Assembly (NCBI GenBank): GCA_013399895.1
Contig: VXBA01002397.1
Location: forward strand, 1,324,024-1,388,023
Direction: 5' to 3'
Length of the DNA stretch: 64,000 nt
Origin: Serilophus lunatus
Lineage: Eukaryota; Chordata; Aves; Passeriformes; Eurylaimidae
Below the pieces are notes generated by a model that was not told where the DNA came from, did no database searches, and saw only the letters and a list, made by a program, of their open reading frames with translations. This document shows, in pieces, positions 35,928 to 48,583 of this stretch (the first letter of the stretch is position 1; every line of letters begins with the position of its first letter). The position numbers and the translations under genes are program-made.

Positions 35928-38900
35928 CCTTAGTGGGTTATAATAAACTACTCACAAAGGAAGATGGTATGGGATATGTGCATATGTATGTGTGTATGTA
36001 TGAATGTATACGTATGTATGTTGGCCTTTGTTTTATCTGACTTTGTATAGTCCTGAGGCTATCTAAAGAGAAATGTGTCTAATTTTGAATGACTTTCAGA
36101 GTGCTTCAGAACTGAATACTCATCTATCTAGTTCAAACATCTGTTCTGGAAGAGATGACCTAGAAAGATCCAAAAAGTGTATATTTAAGCTTGTGGGAAC
36201 TTATACATTGATTTGTAAAAACATAACAGAAAGACAGCACTCAAAAATATGCTCAAAAAAAGCAGATTAAAAGTAGTGTTTCAACTCAGTCATAGAGGAA
36301 AAACTAAACTCTAAAATCTGAATTGACAAGGACAAAGGTGCTCCTCTAGAAAAATAACAGTTTTAAGGTTGTTCAAATTATCTGCTAAATAATTTCAAGG
36401 AACAGGAAAATAGCATAAAAAATATCTATTGTTGACAGAGTTTCAAAAGAGTGTCTTAAGCTTTATTTGAATCGTAATCCCCTTTTTTATTTTTGAAAAT
36501 CAGTTATTTACATAACTCTTGGCAGCATACAAACATAACAGGTCTTCTGTAAGACTAGTTTTTCATTTGCCCATTTCTCAAAAGTATCAGAGCTTAGACT
36601 ATCCTGAACAATCATTTATACTTTTCAGGTTTTTGTGCACTTTGAAGTTAAATAGAGTCACTGTACCAACAATGAAGCATGGATATAACTCATATTTTGA
36701 CTATAGAAACATGGTTTCAAATTATTCATACACTGCATAACATTTGTTTTATAATAGCCACTGAAATGACTAGAAAATTAGGACAGTATTTTCAATGTGC
36801 ATTTTGTACTTTATTGCTTTATAATCTTCAATATTTCAGAAGTAAAATGAAAGAAAAAAGCATTACTGTCACAAAATAAAAAGTTTTAGAGTAAGATATA
36901 AAGAAAGTCCAATAATTACTTTTAAATCTTGTCCCACAGATGATGGAGAAGTAGCACAGTAGTTTGTCAAGGGGCATTTTTATAAAGTGTTTGAAAGACT
37001 CTCTATGGAAACTTACTGCTTTATTGAAATATTTCTCCTTTTTTTTTTGTGATAAAGCCCTGAATGAATTTACTCTTCAGCACTCATATGCATGACAGCC
37101 CCCCTACCAATAATCATCCTAGATGGTTAGAATAAAGTCTATCTTTTTATCTAAAACTTATCTGCGCCTTTTTTTTTTTTTTTTTTTTTTACCGCATAAC
37201 ATCAGAATGACTATATTAAGAGTTCCAACCAGCAGTGCAATAGTTCTCAAGAGAATTTCTTAATTCATCACAGCTTTTGCAGGGTATGCAAACCTTTAAC
37301 TATCATTAATTCAAACAACATTCGCTAATTGCAAAATGCTCTTTTCTCCCATGATTCAACTATTTGATGGTTCTGATAAGTGATTGGGAAGGATACTGAG
37401 CCACATACCCTGAAAAGCAGAATGCAGTCACATGATAATTAAATGACATGTAATTGCATTAAATGATGTTTCGTGCCGTTACTTTTTTTTTCATCAACTC
37501 AGACATCTGAGTAGACTTCGACAGTTTCTTGTGCACTTCTACAAAAATCCAATGGGGTGGGCACAAACATTTAAGCTATAAAAAATATGTTATCTCAGAA
37601 TTTTAAGTTAACGGCTAATTTTGCAGCGGAGTGATGCCTCATGAGATTTGTAGTGCTGACTTTGATGAAAAAATAATGAAAACACCTGGGGTAGACCCCA
37701 TATTAATTCTTGTCTTAGAGATGAAGGTGCTGTGATTCTGAGCTACATGCAACAGGTACTGAATCATCACAGCTCTAACCCCTAAAGTGAGTGTTCATTA
37801 ACCCTCAATGAGATGAGTCAAATTCTTCAGTTTCAGTGCTATCAGGTGAAATCTGTCTAAACAAGCTATCTGAAGTAAATATTTCCTTTTTGTTGACAAA
37901 TCTATACATGTTTATTAAATTATTTGAGAGAAAATGTTAGGAGCTTTGGATATTTACATCGGTATCTAAGATTACATTGGATTTGCTATAGTTTAACATA
38001 ATATAATTTGAACTAATGCAAATGAGCTTATGTCTCTGCAATTAAATCAATACTTACTAAAATATCGAGATATAATTTTTGTTGCATCAGTAAGAGAAGA
38101 TGGATATTTTATTATGTCCAAGACAAACAAGATCAAATACAAATGCTAAGTTGAAATATTGCATCTAGAACCATACCTGATAAGGCAACTCTTGAATTAA
38201 CTAATTATGGTCATTTTCTGCAAATTATAAACATTCAGCTAACGAAAATGTGCCTTCTTGATTGTGATCTGGCAAAGGCAGTACTGGGCTCTGGAGACTA
38301 GATTTGAACAACATACTTTTTAAACTCAATATGCCTTTAATTTCCTGCTGACAGCCTCTGTTGCTCTCAATCTCCTATGTCAGCCAGCAAGTAATTGTAC
38401 TAATACAGACATCAGTGGTAGTTAAACTGATTAAATTTGTGTTTCAAAGCTTAGCAAGAACTGGAATTCCTTTGTTGTAGGCCTACCATTTATATTAATT
38501 ACTTAACAATGCCTCCTGTTGTACAGGGACTGAATTCATCAAACTGCATCAGGATTACACAGATTATTTAAATTTTGATTCTAAACAATTTATCTTCCTT
38601 CTTAATTTTATGTTCAGGAAGCAGATATTCTATATCTGATGTGAATGATTCTGATCTTGAAAATCTTTACCAATCACACGAGATCTCCAGCTATTTGGTT
38701 TGTGGAGGTGTACCACCTGTTCAAATAGAAAATAACTTCACTCCTCCCAGATTTTGCTTCTCTCTTGATTCCTTTATATTTTTAATCTCTGACTATAACA
38801 TGATATACTAGGACTCTGTGGGGGAAGAAAAAGTAATCCCACTGAAAAGAATGAAAGGCTTAATGTAATAAGAGATCTTGTCTATGAAGGTATTAAATAA

Positions 38901-40005
38901 TCCAGCTAAGACTGTTCTTGAGCTCCTGCAACATTATATTCACTTTTATTTTATTCCACCTGAGTCATCTTACTGTGACTTAAACTTCCTTAGTTATCTC
39001 AGATGTACCCCTGAATTGAAATTCAGATCTGTAAAATTCTTCCATTAGTGTGTAAGCGTTTTTTTCCTGCGCTCAGTTCTAATTGACTTCTGCTGTACTC
39101 AGTTCCCTCCCTTTGATTCTCCTTTCTGAGCTAGACTGAAATTTCCTAAGTAGTCTTACACTTTGTTTTGTCATTTCTTATTAATAATAAATTCCCTTGC
39201 ATATTCGCCGTGCTGTTTGAGTATTTTCTCCATGTATTCTTCTGTTAACATATAGACTACTATCTGATCAATTGTTAAATGCATGTTGGAATTTTATGAC
39301 ACCTATTTTTCACTTTGCAACAACTGGGTAATCAACAATTCTTGTGAACCCACTTCCCAGGCTGTATTAGTATTGACACGTAATTTTTGAGGTGAAAGTT
39401 ACAAAACAGGTTTCTTGATGAAACAAGAAAGCTTTTTAAAAACGAAACTATTAAAAAACTTGAAAAGGATTATACAAGTAATGAAGGCCTATGTTTCAGT
39501 ATTTTTGAGACCTAGAATGGCTTTGATCTTTTTTCAGCAAAAGGTGTTGCACAGGTCTTTTGTTGCAGTGTGGTCTTACAGGGGACAAACATTTGCATTC
39601 CGTTATGATTTTTTGGTTCTTGGTTAAAACAAATAACATAAACAAAGAACAGGTGTGAATAAATTCTGCTTGCTACATACATCTTATAACATTTCAGAGC
39701 AATAGTATTGTATGACAATGCCTTCACCAAAGTGTGAAATAGATGCACATGTAGACAGTAGGCAGGTATTCCAAATCTCTAGTGGAGCTTCATGAGTAAT
39801 TTATGTAAGAGCTAAATTGGTTGATGTAATCTGGAAAAGTGGATGACACGCATTCATAAACAATAATCACTACTGACAAAAATGTCATGTGCCTTTTTAG
39901 CACACAGACATTTAGAATATTTGAGTTTGTAGATTAAATGTTCCATAGTTTTTGGTAGATCATAACAGATCCTAATAGCTGCTTTTGAAGGAAAAAAATA
40001 GTATC
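35928..40005. other. AT-rich DNA with simple repeats
   Basis: Contains a TATG/TGTA repeat near 35975-36020 and a T22 run at 37169-37190. Otherwise it looks single-copy. A plus-strand block from 38618 follows a good acceptor ('ttcttaattttatgttcag') and stays open for over 60 codons, but no convincing donor follows. The stretch 37430-38450 is dense in ATTA/TAAT and octamer-like motifs, which is common in AT-rich DNA. Confidence 0.45.
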
Positions 40006-40345
40006 TGGGGTAGCCCCATCAGCACTGGGAGCCAGCAGTAGACTCTATAAATGCTGTGGCCAGGATAATGGCAGGAATGATGCCAGGGGACAAGGGGGAG
40101 ATGTAGAATATTAAATTATTAATACAGCATGTCCAGAGTATGATATAATGTCTTAGGTATGTAAACATCATCTTGTGACTGTCCTGTGGCTCTGGGACAG
40201 TGACACGTGACTGTCTTTCCTTTTGTCTATTGGCTGTATTAACCAAAACAATCTTTGGACTATAAAACCAGATGAATTTTCAATAAAGAAGAGACTCCAT
40301 TAGAGACTCCCTTTTGGGAGTTCATTTGTCCACTGTATAATATTG
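40006..40345 (+). mobile_element. possible solo LTR
   Basis: A block starting 'tggggtagccccatcagcac' has a TATA box (tataaaa, 40261-40267), a polyadenylation signal AATAAA at 40282-40287 and a GC-richer upstream part. That is the promoter-to-poly(A) spacing of an LTR R region. The 3' end is unclear (possibly around 40345) and no target duplication was found. It is a different family from the other LTRs here. Confidence 0.45.
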
Positions 40346-40703
40346 TATATCATCTTTCTTTCCTGGATCCTCTGATTAACAGCACCATGCACTCAAGGCC
40401 TTTATGCTTTGTCTGCTTTTATTTCCCTCTTTCCTTAAAGTGTTTAAATTAAGTTTTTCTACTTCATTAATAAAAAACAACGCTTCCTTAATTTGCTTTA
40501 GGCAGACTGAGCTATATGAAATAATAATGACATGACCTAATATTGAAAGTCTATTAGATATCTTCAGTTGAAGTTTGAAGTACGCATCAAGTAAAGCAAG
40601 AATGTGAAGGTAGTAATCAGCACATCTCAATAATTACTTGATTTCCATTAAAGCTTGTCTATGTTCAAGCTTTTCAGTCTTGAAGAGAGAAGAGAAAAGA
40701 CAA

Positions 40704-41160
40704 CGCAGAAAGAACCGTGTCTCATCACTACCACCTAAGGAGACTTTCCACTGTGCTTTTTCTAAATGGACTTGCCTGTCCCGCTTCGGCCTTTTTAGCC
40801 ACCAGCGCGCTTGCAGCAAGCGTGGGTAGAGCCCTTCCCATATCTTCGTTCGCGAAGCCTGGCCATGATGATGATGATGATGATGTTCAAGCTTTATTCA
40901 CCATTAAAGAAGGTTTAATTTTTTTTACCATTTTTGCACATTTTACAGCTGCTGCTTTAGCAATTATACAAAGAAATTAACGGCTTTCTTTCCTATTTAA
41001 GAACTTGAAAAGTGGTGGAAAAATGGACATCAAACATTCTGTCACTTGGTTTCATAGAGAAAAACCTGCTGCCATATAAGTCTGTCTGTGCAACAAACCA
41101 TCATGCAGAGGATTTAAATTAGGATCTTAATTTTCAACTAGTAGGTACAGAAAAAAAAAA
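40704..41160 (+). pseudogene. poly(A)-tailed processed retrocopy of a small membrane-protein mRNA
   Basis: A locally CpG-rich coding block is followed by about 170 bp of 3' UTR-like sequence and an A run from 41151. The element is framed by a candidate 9-bp target duplication 'aaaagacaa' (40695-40703 and 41161-41169). The frame 40717-40980 is open for 87 codons with no introns: an Arg/Ser/Ala-rich leader (HLRRLSTVL, then SALAASVGRALPISS) resembling a mitochondrial presequence, an Asp6 run from six GAT codons (40867-40884), then a hydrophobic segment GLIFFTIFAHFTAAALAII and a short QRN end. The codon at the start position is GTG in an ACC-GTG-TCT context, so an original ATG may have mutated. 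I cannot name the parent gene. Alternatively it is a genuine retrogene using another start. Confidence 0.65.
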
Positions 41161-42777
41161 AAAAGACAAAAAAAGGAGATGTAACTGCAGGGAAGAAGTA
41201 TCTATTGTTAGTGATATTTGAAACCAAACAAAAAAAGCCCCTACTAAATCACTAATCTGAGTTTGACTTACAAGTTATGGAGTAAAAGATGGAGACAAGC
41301 AGAAATTCAAAGTTTTATAAGAATTGGGAAACTATTTTCTATTCCTTCATTTTAGACTGAGAATAGAGAACAACAGGTTCCTGACATACTTTTGGAGCAG
41401 ACACAACATTGTGTCACTGTTTGTACTGGTTCTAGAAAGGCTGTACACACAAACTTGCCATAAAAATATATTAATTGGAGTTTCTCAATGTTATTTTTAT
41501 GGCAACTTTCAGACTCTTAATTGAGGCAGAAGTAGATTGTACAAGGGCAGATACAAAAGTTTTTCATATCAGAGCAGATATTTGCAGGTTTTGGTGCTGA
41601 GGCAAGTTAATACATGGGAGATCACCAAAGCTACACCCCTATAACTTAAATCTGTTCTGATTTCTAGCCTGACACACAGTTTTTCAATTCTGCTTCAAGA
41701 AATGTAATAAGTGCAGATTGAAGTAGATAATCATTAATATCATTGTGTTTGTTCTCTGAGCAAAGTACTAAGTGTTCTGCTGAATTTTTATTTTAAATAC
41801 TAAAGAAAATTTCCATCTGAAGTTATTTCCAAAGGAAACTACAAAATACTTATTTAAAGAGTTGGTTGTTATAAAAACTTCAGTGTTTTGAATATTAACT
41901 CTTTCTATATTTAATTTTCCTGCAACTAATAGTCAATACTCAACATTCACAGGTACAGAGCTTCTCTAACAATAGGAATAGGATTTTGCTAGGAATGCAG
42001 GAAGAAGTGGTAGCTTTACACAAATCAGATACTACACTCACTTCCCATCATATGGGAAGTATAATTCTATTTCATAAGTGGAATCATATTTCTAGGATGG
42101 CTTCATATAGCAAGACCACCAAATATAGGGACAGAGTCTGGATTAGAATGCACCACACATAAAAATGTGGACACACTTTCAGACGTTATAAAGTAGCTTT
42201 GAAGAAGTCAAAGGCCGTAGTGCTATGCACACAGTGAGATCATCTGATTTTTTTCACTGACGGTGGGTGTGCCGTAAAGGTAAGAAAAGTTAAAGACCCC
42301 TTAGAGCTTTCTAAAAGTTGTCTATAACAGTTGTTTTCACTCCTAGAAGCCTAGAAATTACAAGAGATGGGTTTATGTATTTTCTTATTTTATGTAGAAC
42401 AGGCTTTTGAAAGTTACATATATCCTATGACACAAAGCATCCTTCATAGAATATAATATTCTCCACTGAATAACATACAATTTCAAAACCTTTATGAAAG
42501 GTTAAGCTTTTTGTGTACGAAGTTCATCTAGCTGAGATTAAAGGTCAGAAGCTAACAGAACTTCTGCTAACTCTTGAAACAATATGCTCAGAAATAATGG
42601 ACATTATTTGGATTTGTACTTGCATGCCATGTCCTTCCGAAATGCACGCTAAGAAGCTACTTACGGAGTCACTAGCTCAATAAACCCCTAAAGCACCTTC
42701 TTTAGCTGAATCAAGTACTAAGAGGTGTTCTAAGGAAAAGAGACTAGACATAATAGACACCCAGTTATAGTTGATAC
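41161..42777. other. AT-rich DNA, nothing recognised
   Basis: No gene or repeat is supported. Confidence 0.5.
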
Positions 42778-43205
42778 CATAGAACAGCCCAAGTTCTCAA
42801 GGACCTCAAAAGATCAGTCAAATCTTAGTGGAAAAATCCTACATGAAAAGGGAGCCTAGATGAGTTTGTTTAGTAACATGTCCAGTCATGTCTTCAATTC
42901 AGTGATGTGGACTCCACCACATCCCTGGGGAATTTGTTTCAGTGATCAATACTTCTGTGAAAAATTCCTTTTTTATATCAAGATGAAAACTTTCACAATG
43001 CAAGTTGCACCTGTTGCCCCTTTTTCTCTCCATGTGGCTTCTTGTGAAGAAAGAGCCTCTCTTCTCCTTTTAGTCACCATTTAAGTACTAAAAAAACTGT
43101 GATGAAGACCTAATTCCTTCAGACTTTCCTCAAAGCACATGTCGTCCAATCCTCTGATCATCTTCATGGTTCTGTTTTGGACTCCCTGAAGTCTGTCTGA
43201 TATTT
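42778..43205 (-). mobile_element. CR1 LINE, diverged 3' part (antisense)
   Basis: Reversed CR1 landmarks are recognisable but strongly mutated: 'ccatagaacagcccaag', 'gtggactccaccacatccc', 'cttctgtgaaaaattcc', 'caagttgcacctgttgcccc', and near the end 'cctctgatcatcttcatgg'. It is older than the other CR1 copies here. Confidence 0.65.
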
Positions 43206-43444
43206 AAAGCATCTCCTTGTTTTGACAATTTGTTACATAAAAAAAGTATGACAAATAGGCAAATGAAAGCTTATTCATGACATCCTCAATGAAAGTGTTC
43301 TTTATCGCTGTAGATTAAATTTCATTTACAAAACTTTGGCTTTTAACTCTTACACCCAAAGTGAAAGTGTCCAATCTGTTAGGAGTCAATACAAGTTCTA
43401 GCTGGAGACTAGTGTTAATAAACATTACAGAGTTTTAAGTCAAC
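43206..43444. other. spacer, nothing recognised
   Basis: AT-rich sequence between CR1 and LTR. No gene is supported. Confidence 0.5.
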
Positions 43445-44545
43445 TGTATTGGTTTCTCTGTGGCCAGGTTTTGGTAGCAGTGGGAGGGGCGGGGCCGAGG
43501 GAGAGGCTTCTTTGAGAAGCTGCTGGAAGTTTTCCCCATGTCCAGGCTGGGCCCACTGCTGACCAAGGCCAGGCCAATCAGCAGTTGAAGGAACACCTCT
43601 GTGATAACATATTTAAGAAGGAAGAGAAAAAAAAGTTAGTAGTAGGAGACAAAGATGGCTTCTGGAGAGGAGCAGAGTGAGAGCATGTGAACAACAACAC
43701 AGACACCAAGGTCAGTGGAGAAGGAGGGGGAGGAGATGCTCCTGGCACCGGAGCTGAGATCCAGCTGCAGCCCATGGGGAAGACCATGGTGAAGCAGCTG
43801 TGCCCCTGCAGCCCATGGAGGACCACAGGAGTGCAGAGATCCACCTGTAGCCCATGGAGGAACCACACCGGAGCAGGTGGATGCTGGGGAAGGCTGTAGC
43901 CCATGGGAGACCCAAAGTGGAGCTGGGTCCTGGCAGGGGACTGTAGCCTGTGGGGAGAGGAGCTCATGCTGGAGTAGGATTCTCCTGTTAGGGCTCGTGG
44001 CCCATGGGGCCCATGCTGGAGCAGCCTGTGCCTGAGGGACTGCACCCTGTGGAATGTGAGCCATGTGGCAGCTGTGGGTGGAGGGCTGCTGCCCATGGAA
44101 TGGACTCTCACCGGAGCAGTTTGTGAGAGGAACTGTATCCTGTGAGGGATGGGACCCCATGGAATGTGGCTGGAAGGACTCTTCTTCCCAAGCAGCGGCT
44201 GAGAACAGCAGGTGACCACAGCAACATTTCCCCCCCCCCACCTCGCCTTTTTCCCTTGACCGCTGCGGGAGAATAGGTTGAATGTAAGAAGGAGGGGGGT
44301 GCAGGGTAAAAGGTGTCTCTTATTGTCTCTCACTCTTAGCTCTGATCTTGTTAGTAATAAATTTGACTATTATTCCCACATGGAGTCTTGTTTTGCCTGT
44401 GATGGTGATTAAGAAAGAATCTGTTTTAGTCCTTATCATGAATAATGAAACCTCTCGTTATATTCTCTCTCTATAGCTGAGCAAGGGAGAGTGAGAGAGT
44501 GGCTGTAGCGGGTCCCTGGCACTCAGCCCGGGTTAAACCACTACA
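43445..44545 (+). mobile_element. solo LTR, family A ('tgtattgg'), copy 2
   Basis: Starts 'tgtattggtttctctgtggc' and ends '...aaaccactaca', with a perfect 5-bp target duplication 'tcaac' (43440-43444 and 44546-44550). CCAAT is at 43574-43578 and AATAAA at 44356-44361. At 1101 bp it serves as the more complete reference for copy 1. The U3 middle (about 43740-44110) is made of imperfect repeats around 'cagcccatggggaag/gagcccatggggccc', which leaves a 251-codon open frame on the minus strand that is not a gene. No interior genes remain. Confidence 0.92.
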
Positions 44546-45357
44546 TCAACCAAGAAAGTTGCTCTGCTATTGAAACTGTTGTGAGTAGATGCACCATCTA
44601 CACAAGAAGGAGCTAACAGTCTCAGGAGAATTATACAACAGGTGTTGCACTGCCAAAAGGGAAAGAAGGGAAATTTAGTAAGTACATTATAAATTATATT
44701 ATATTACAATTATAAACAATAGAACATCTTATGGTGGAAATGAAATTTGAACATCCTGATCAGAATATACATGAAAATTAATATACATTTGCTTTGAATG
44801 CTGTAGAGAAAGAGTCTGAAACCATGTAGATTTTGTGATGTGCTAGTAAATATGGTACCATGTTGTAACAGCAACATGACTTAATGCCTCATCAAAGGGA
44901 GCTTGTTATAGTTTTCCAGGCTACAAACCTGAATGAGACTGTCACTGAGCTTCAGCTCATTCTTTATAAGACAAAATTAGCACTGATGTTTCCAAACTGC
45001 AACTATTCTGACACTTATATATCCAGGGTTACAGCTCTATAACACATTTTACTATCAGTCAATAAATACAAATGCAGGAAGAGCATTTTTCTTATAGGAA
45101 TAGCCTTGTTTTGTAAAATTCCTCACTTCAGGAAGAGAAATGTAAAAGATCTGGTTGAATTCTTCTTATCTATCCTGACTTTTAAAAATGTTAAACTGCA
45201 GTAACTCTTATAGAAATGGAAACATTCAAATTGTAAAAAATGTTTTGAAGTTGTTGAATCATATTTTTTAAGTCAAAATACACTTTTAACTGGAGAAGAG
45301 GAAGATTAACTATTGAAAATGTGGAAATACTAATTTTTCATCCCCATTGAAAAGAAT
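44546..45357. other. AT-rich spacer, nothing recognised
   Basis: No gene or repeat is supported between the two LTRs. Confidence 0.5.
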
Positions 45358-46891
45358 TGTTATTGGTTTTAAATGGGGTTTTCGGGGGTGAGGGGGAAAG
45401 GAAAAAAGTTTGTGTTGTTTGTTTGCTTATTTGTAAAACCAGGTTTTTTTAGAAACCTGAAGGAAAGCCAAAGTCTGGGAAATTTGCAGAGCACCCTTCC
45501 CGCCTTTGCTCTCTGCATCCTGGGGCAGAGGCCCGGTGGCGGTGGCAGAGAGACACAGGCACAGAATCGGCACTCCCGCACGCCCACAACATCGGGTGAA
45601 GGGGGCTGCATGTTCCGCCATGGACCAACATGGGGACATACCACGATCGGTGGTGCTGGAGGTGCTCCACTCATCCCGCAGCTGCTCCTGGCTCGCTGCA
45701 ACAGGCAGAACAGGGCGGCAGGCGGAACCGCGCTGTGAGCACCGGTGCCAGACCCCTGCGTGCCTGCGGTCGGCAGCAGTGATGCAGCAGGGTGACACGG
45801 ACGGTGCGGTCCCGGCACTGCTGGGAGCTTGCTGTCCCTGCTCTGGGTTGGAGCAGAGGTGGCAGGTGATGCTGGCCCCGCGCTGCTGTGAAGGAGTGCG
45901 GCTCTGGCTGGTCTCTGGGTGGCCCCCATCCCCATTGCCTGAAGTGGGTTCTGGCAGCGGCGGGGACAGATGGCAGGAGTTGCGCACTGCGGTGTGGACT
46001 GCCCGCCAGCTCTCCCTTGCTGGCAGTGCCCCAGCAGGGTCTGTGTGTGTCTCAGCCATCGCGGGTGGCTGGCAGGAGCCCACCAGGGCCTAGCAGCGGC
46101 CACTCCAGATGGCCATAAGAGGTGCTGCCACCTCGGGGATCCCTCCTGGGGGCCCCTGCGGGTGTCGAGTGCATTGCGGGTGACACCAGTGGCCCCGTGG
46201 CCAGCAGTGATAGTGGCCGCTGGCCCCCTGGGCCCTGGCCATGTGTCGGTTCAGCGGGAACTACCATTTTTCCTGGAGCGAAGATCCTGAAAGGCAGAGC
46301 CCAACGGCATCGGCCAATCAGAGGACAGCCTGGCCGGGAAGAAGGTGTCAAATTCCTGTGAGACTTCCAGGGCATAAAAAGCCTGAACACGGAAGTTCTC
46401 CCTCTCTCCGCTCCCTCCTGAGCTGAGAGAAGTGCGGCTCCCCTCCTCCTGGCTCCCAGACCATGTGGCTTGCTTCCCCTCATCTCCATCAGCACAGGCA
46501 GAAGCTTGACGCCATCGGAGCTCCAGTGATAGCACCCAGAGACAACCCAGCCAAACTGCATGTGATAGTTTCCCCCTGGATGTCTCTGGGAGGGGGGGGT
46601 GTTTTTCACTATCTTTAGCCTGCAGGGGCTTCAAGGGCCGAGCATGTACCATCATGGAAGCGGCTTGCCCTTCTTCCCTTGCTTCTCAGCTGACCCAGCC
46701 GGCTTTAAGGAGCAGTTTGTTTTTTTTTTTATTGCGTGACATTGTCTGGTGTTATATTGTGTATTTCGTTTAGTGTCTCGAGATCCCATAAGGTTTTAAG
46801 TAGAGCCCTAGACAATAAATCTGTTACTTATTGTTGAATCTGTTCAGTATTTCGTCACTGTGGCACGCCCCCTAGTGATAAAATCACTACA
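45358..46891 (+). mobile_element. solo LTR, family C, copy 1
   Basis: Runs from 'tgttattggttttaaatggg' to '...aaatcactaca', about 1.53 kb, with near-matching 5-bp flanks 'agaat' (45353-45357) and 'ataat' (46892-46896). Promoter features are clear: CCAAT in 'cggccaatcag' (about 46311-46320), TATA-like 'cataaaaa' at 46373-46380 and AATAAA at 46814-46819. The same family occurs inverted at 49.9-51.3 kb. Open frames of up to 244 codons on both strands reflect the GC-rich U3; none shows a viral domain. Confidence 0.85.
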
Positions 46892-48583
46892 ATAATGTTC
46901 TAAAACTCAATAGATTTCCAATCATGGAAAATTATTTGTATACTCTTTAAATATGAAAAAGAATAGTAGAGGTTGACAGATTTTGTAAATAAGTCCATCA
47001 GGAGTGGTAACCACTAAAATTTCATCACTGAATTAGACCCATTGGGACTCATGCCACCATTATCGAATAAAGAATTAAATGACCTCTATCCCCAAAACCT
47101 TGCAGAGAAAAAGGTTATGCATTTTTTATGGAAATCAATAAAAATTTAATAGTGAAATAATATCAATGTGCTGATACTTTTTTCCTTAATGAGAAAATGC
47201 TTTTACTGATCTAAGTTATCAAGTCTTTACAATATCAAGAAAAGAGATTAAAACAGCCCAGTAGAATGCTCAAGTCATTTTGATTAGCCAAGTGGAGAAA
47301 AGATTCTGGGAAATTCTAAAGGGCCCCATTGAGGAGGAAGAATAGGGATGAAGACAGAATATGTTGATAAACACACACTGAAGAGTTAGGAAATTGATTT
47401 ATTCTTTCACTTTATAGGGTTATAATCTTAAGGTATTAATTCAGTAAAGGGTTTGGTATCACTGCAAGCAGCACAGTGAAAACTAGAGCTCAGTGAGCAG
47501 TTTCAGCCAAATGAATAAACATGCTACGTAAATGCAGGAAGTAGAATGTCATTATGCTTTTAGAATACTGGAGGTGATGAGGGTCTGCTCTCCTTCCCTC
47601 AAAGGGGAACTTAACTTTGAATTACAGATTCAGAGAAGACTAGGAAGGAAGGAAGAACAATGGCACAGAGCAATTTCCCATTATGAGACTGAAACTACTT
47701 AATTTGTTTACCTCAGACAAGGGATAAATGAAAGGGTATGTGCTAAAAGTAGTAAATGTTTTACATACATTCTCTAGCAAAATAATTAAGATGACAAAAT
47801 CAAGCACTAGGGTGTTGGAAAATACCAAAATTAATAAAACTTTAACAAATATGCCCCAAAAGAGAAATAGTACTAAGAAATATGGTTTGTACAGAGTTGC
47901 TTAGTTGCTTTCTCAGAGGTAAACATTTCAGTCTTTAAAAATACAGCGCTTTCCAGGCCAAATTCTGCAATTTAGCATCTTCTTTATGATATTTGCATTG
48001 GGAGGGCTCTTTCTAATGCTTGCTTTTACACTTATCACACGTTTATTTATGTTGCATAATTAATGAATGGAATGCAACCTGTGCCACAAACATGCAAGAT
48101 ACTAGTAGACGAGAATATTTAAAATCCAATGTACCTCTAGACAATATTGCAAATGGAAATACTTGCTCTCAAAGCACCCATAAAACAGTTTTCTTAGACT
48201 TTAATTGCTTTCATTTTTTATTCTTCTTTTCCTGACTGCATAGCAACAGTTTAAAGGATTAAAAAATTTTGTCATACTCTTTCAAAATTTAAATAATATG
48301 TTTTTAGTTATATATTATATATATGCATAGTTACATAAGGAGAAAATACAAAGCATAAAATTTTTCATGAGTGGAATCATCTCTGAGTCATAAAAATAGT
48401 TAATCAGAATGTTAATGAGGGAAAGTAATTCAGTCCTTACTGGTAGCTAAAGCTAGTAAGAGATGCAAATGTTAAGGTAGATTTACAGCTTCTATCATAT
48501 AGTCAATTTTGAACTGCCTATGACTATTCCATACTTTGGATCTTTTAAATGAAAACAATATAATTCCCACTGCATGGCTCTCT
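46892..48583. other. AT-rich DNA, nothing recognised
   Basis: No gene or repeat is supported. Confidence 0.5.

Noticed and set aside
37430..38450. Possible conserved enhancer, judged by dense ATTA/TAAT and octamer-like motifs
   Set aside because: Such motifs are expected often in AT-rich DNA and no cross-species comparison is available, so it is not listed as a regulatory feature.
43578..44333. 251-codon and overlapping 201-codon minus-strand open frames
   Set aside because: They lie wholly inside a solo LTR with target duplications. The frames come from GC-rich imperfect repeats and contain no retroviral domain.
45369..46655. Several open frames of 100-244 codons on both strands
   Set aside because: All fall inside the family C LTR. 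Frames open on both strands at once reflect GC-rich composition, and the region has promoter and poly(A) signals of an LTR rather than a gene.
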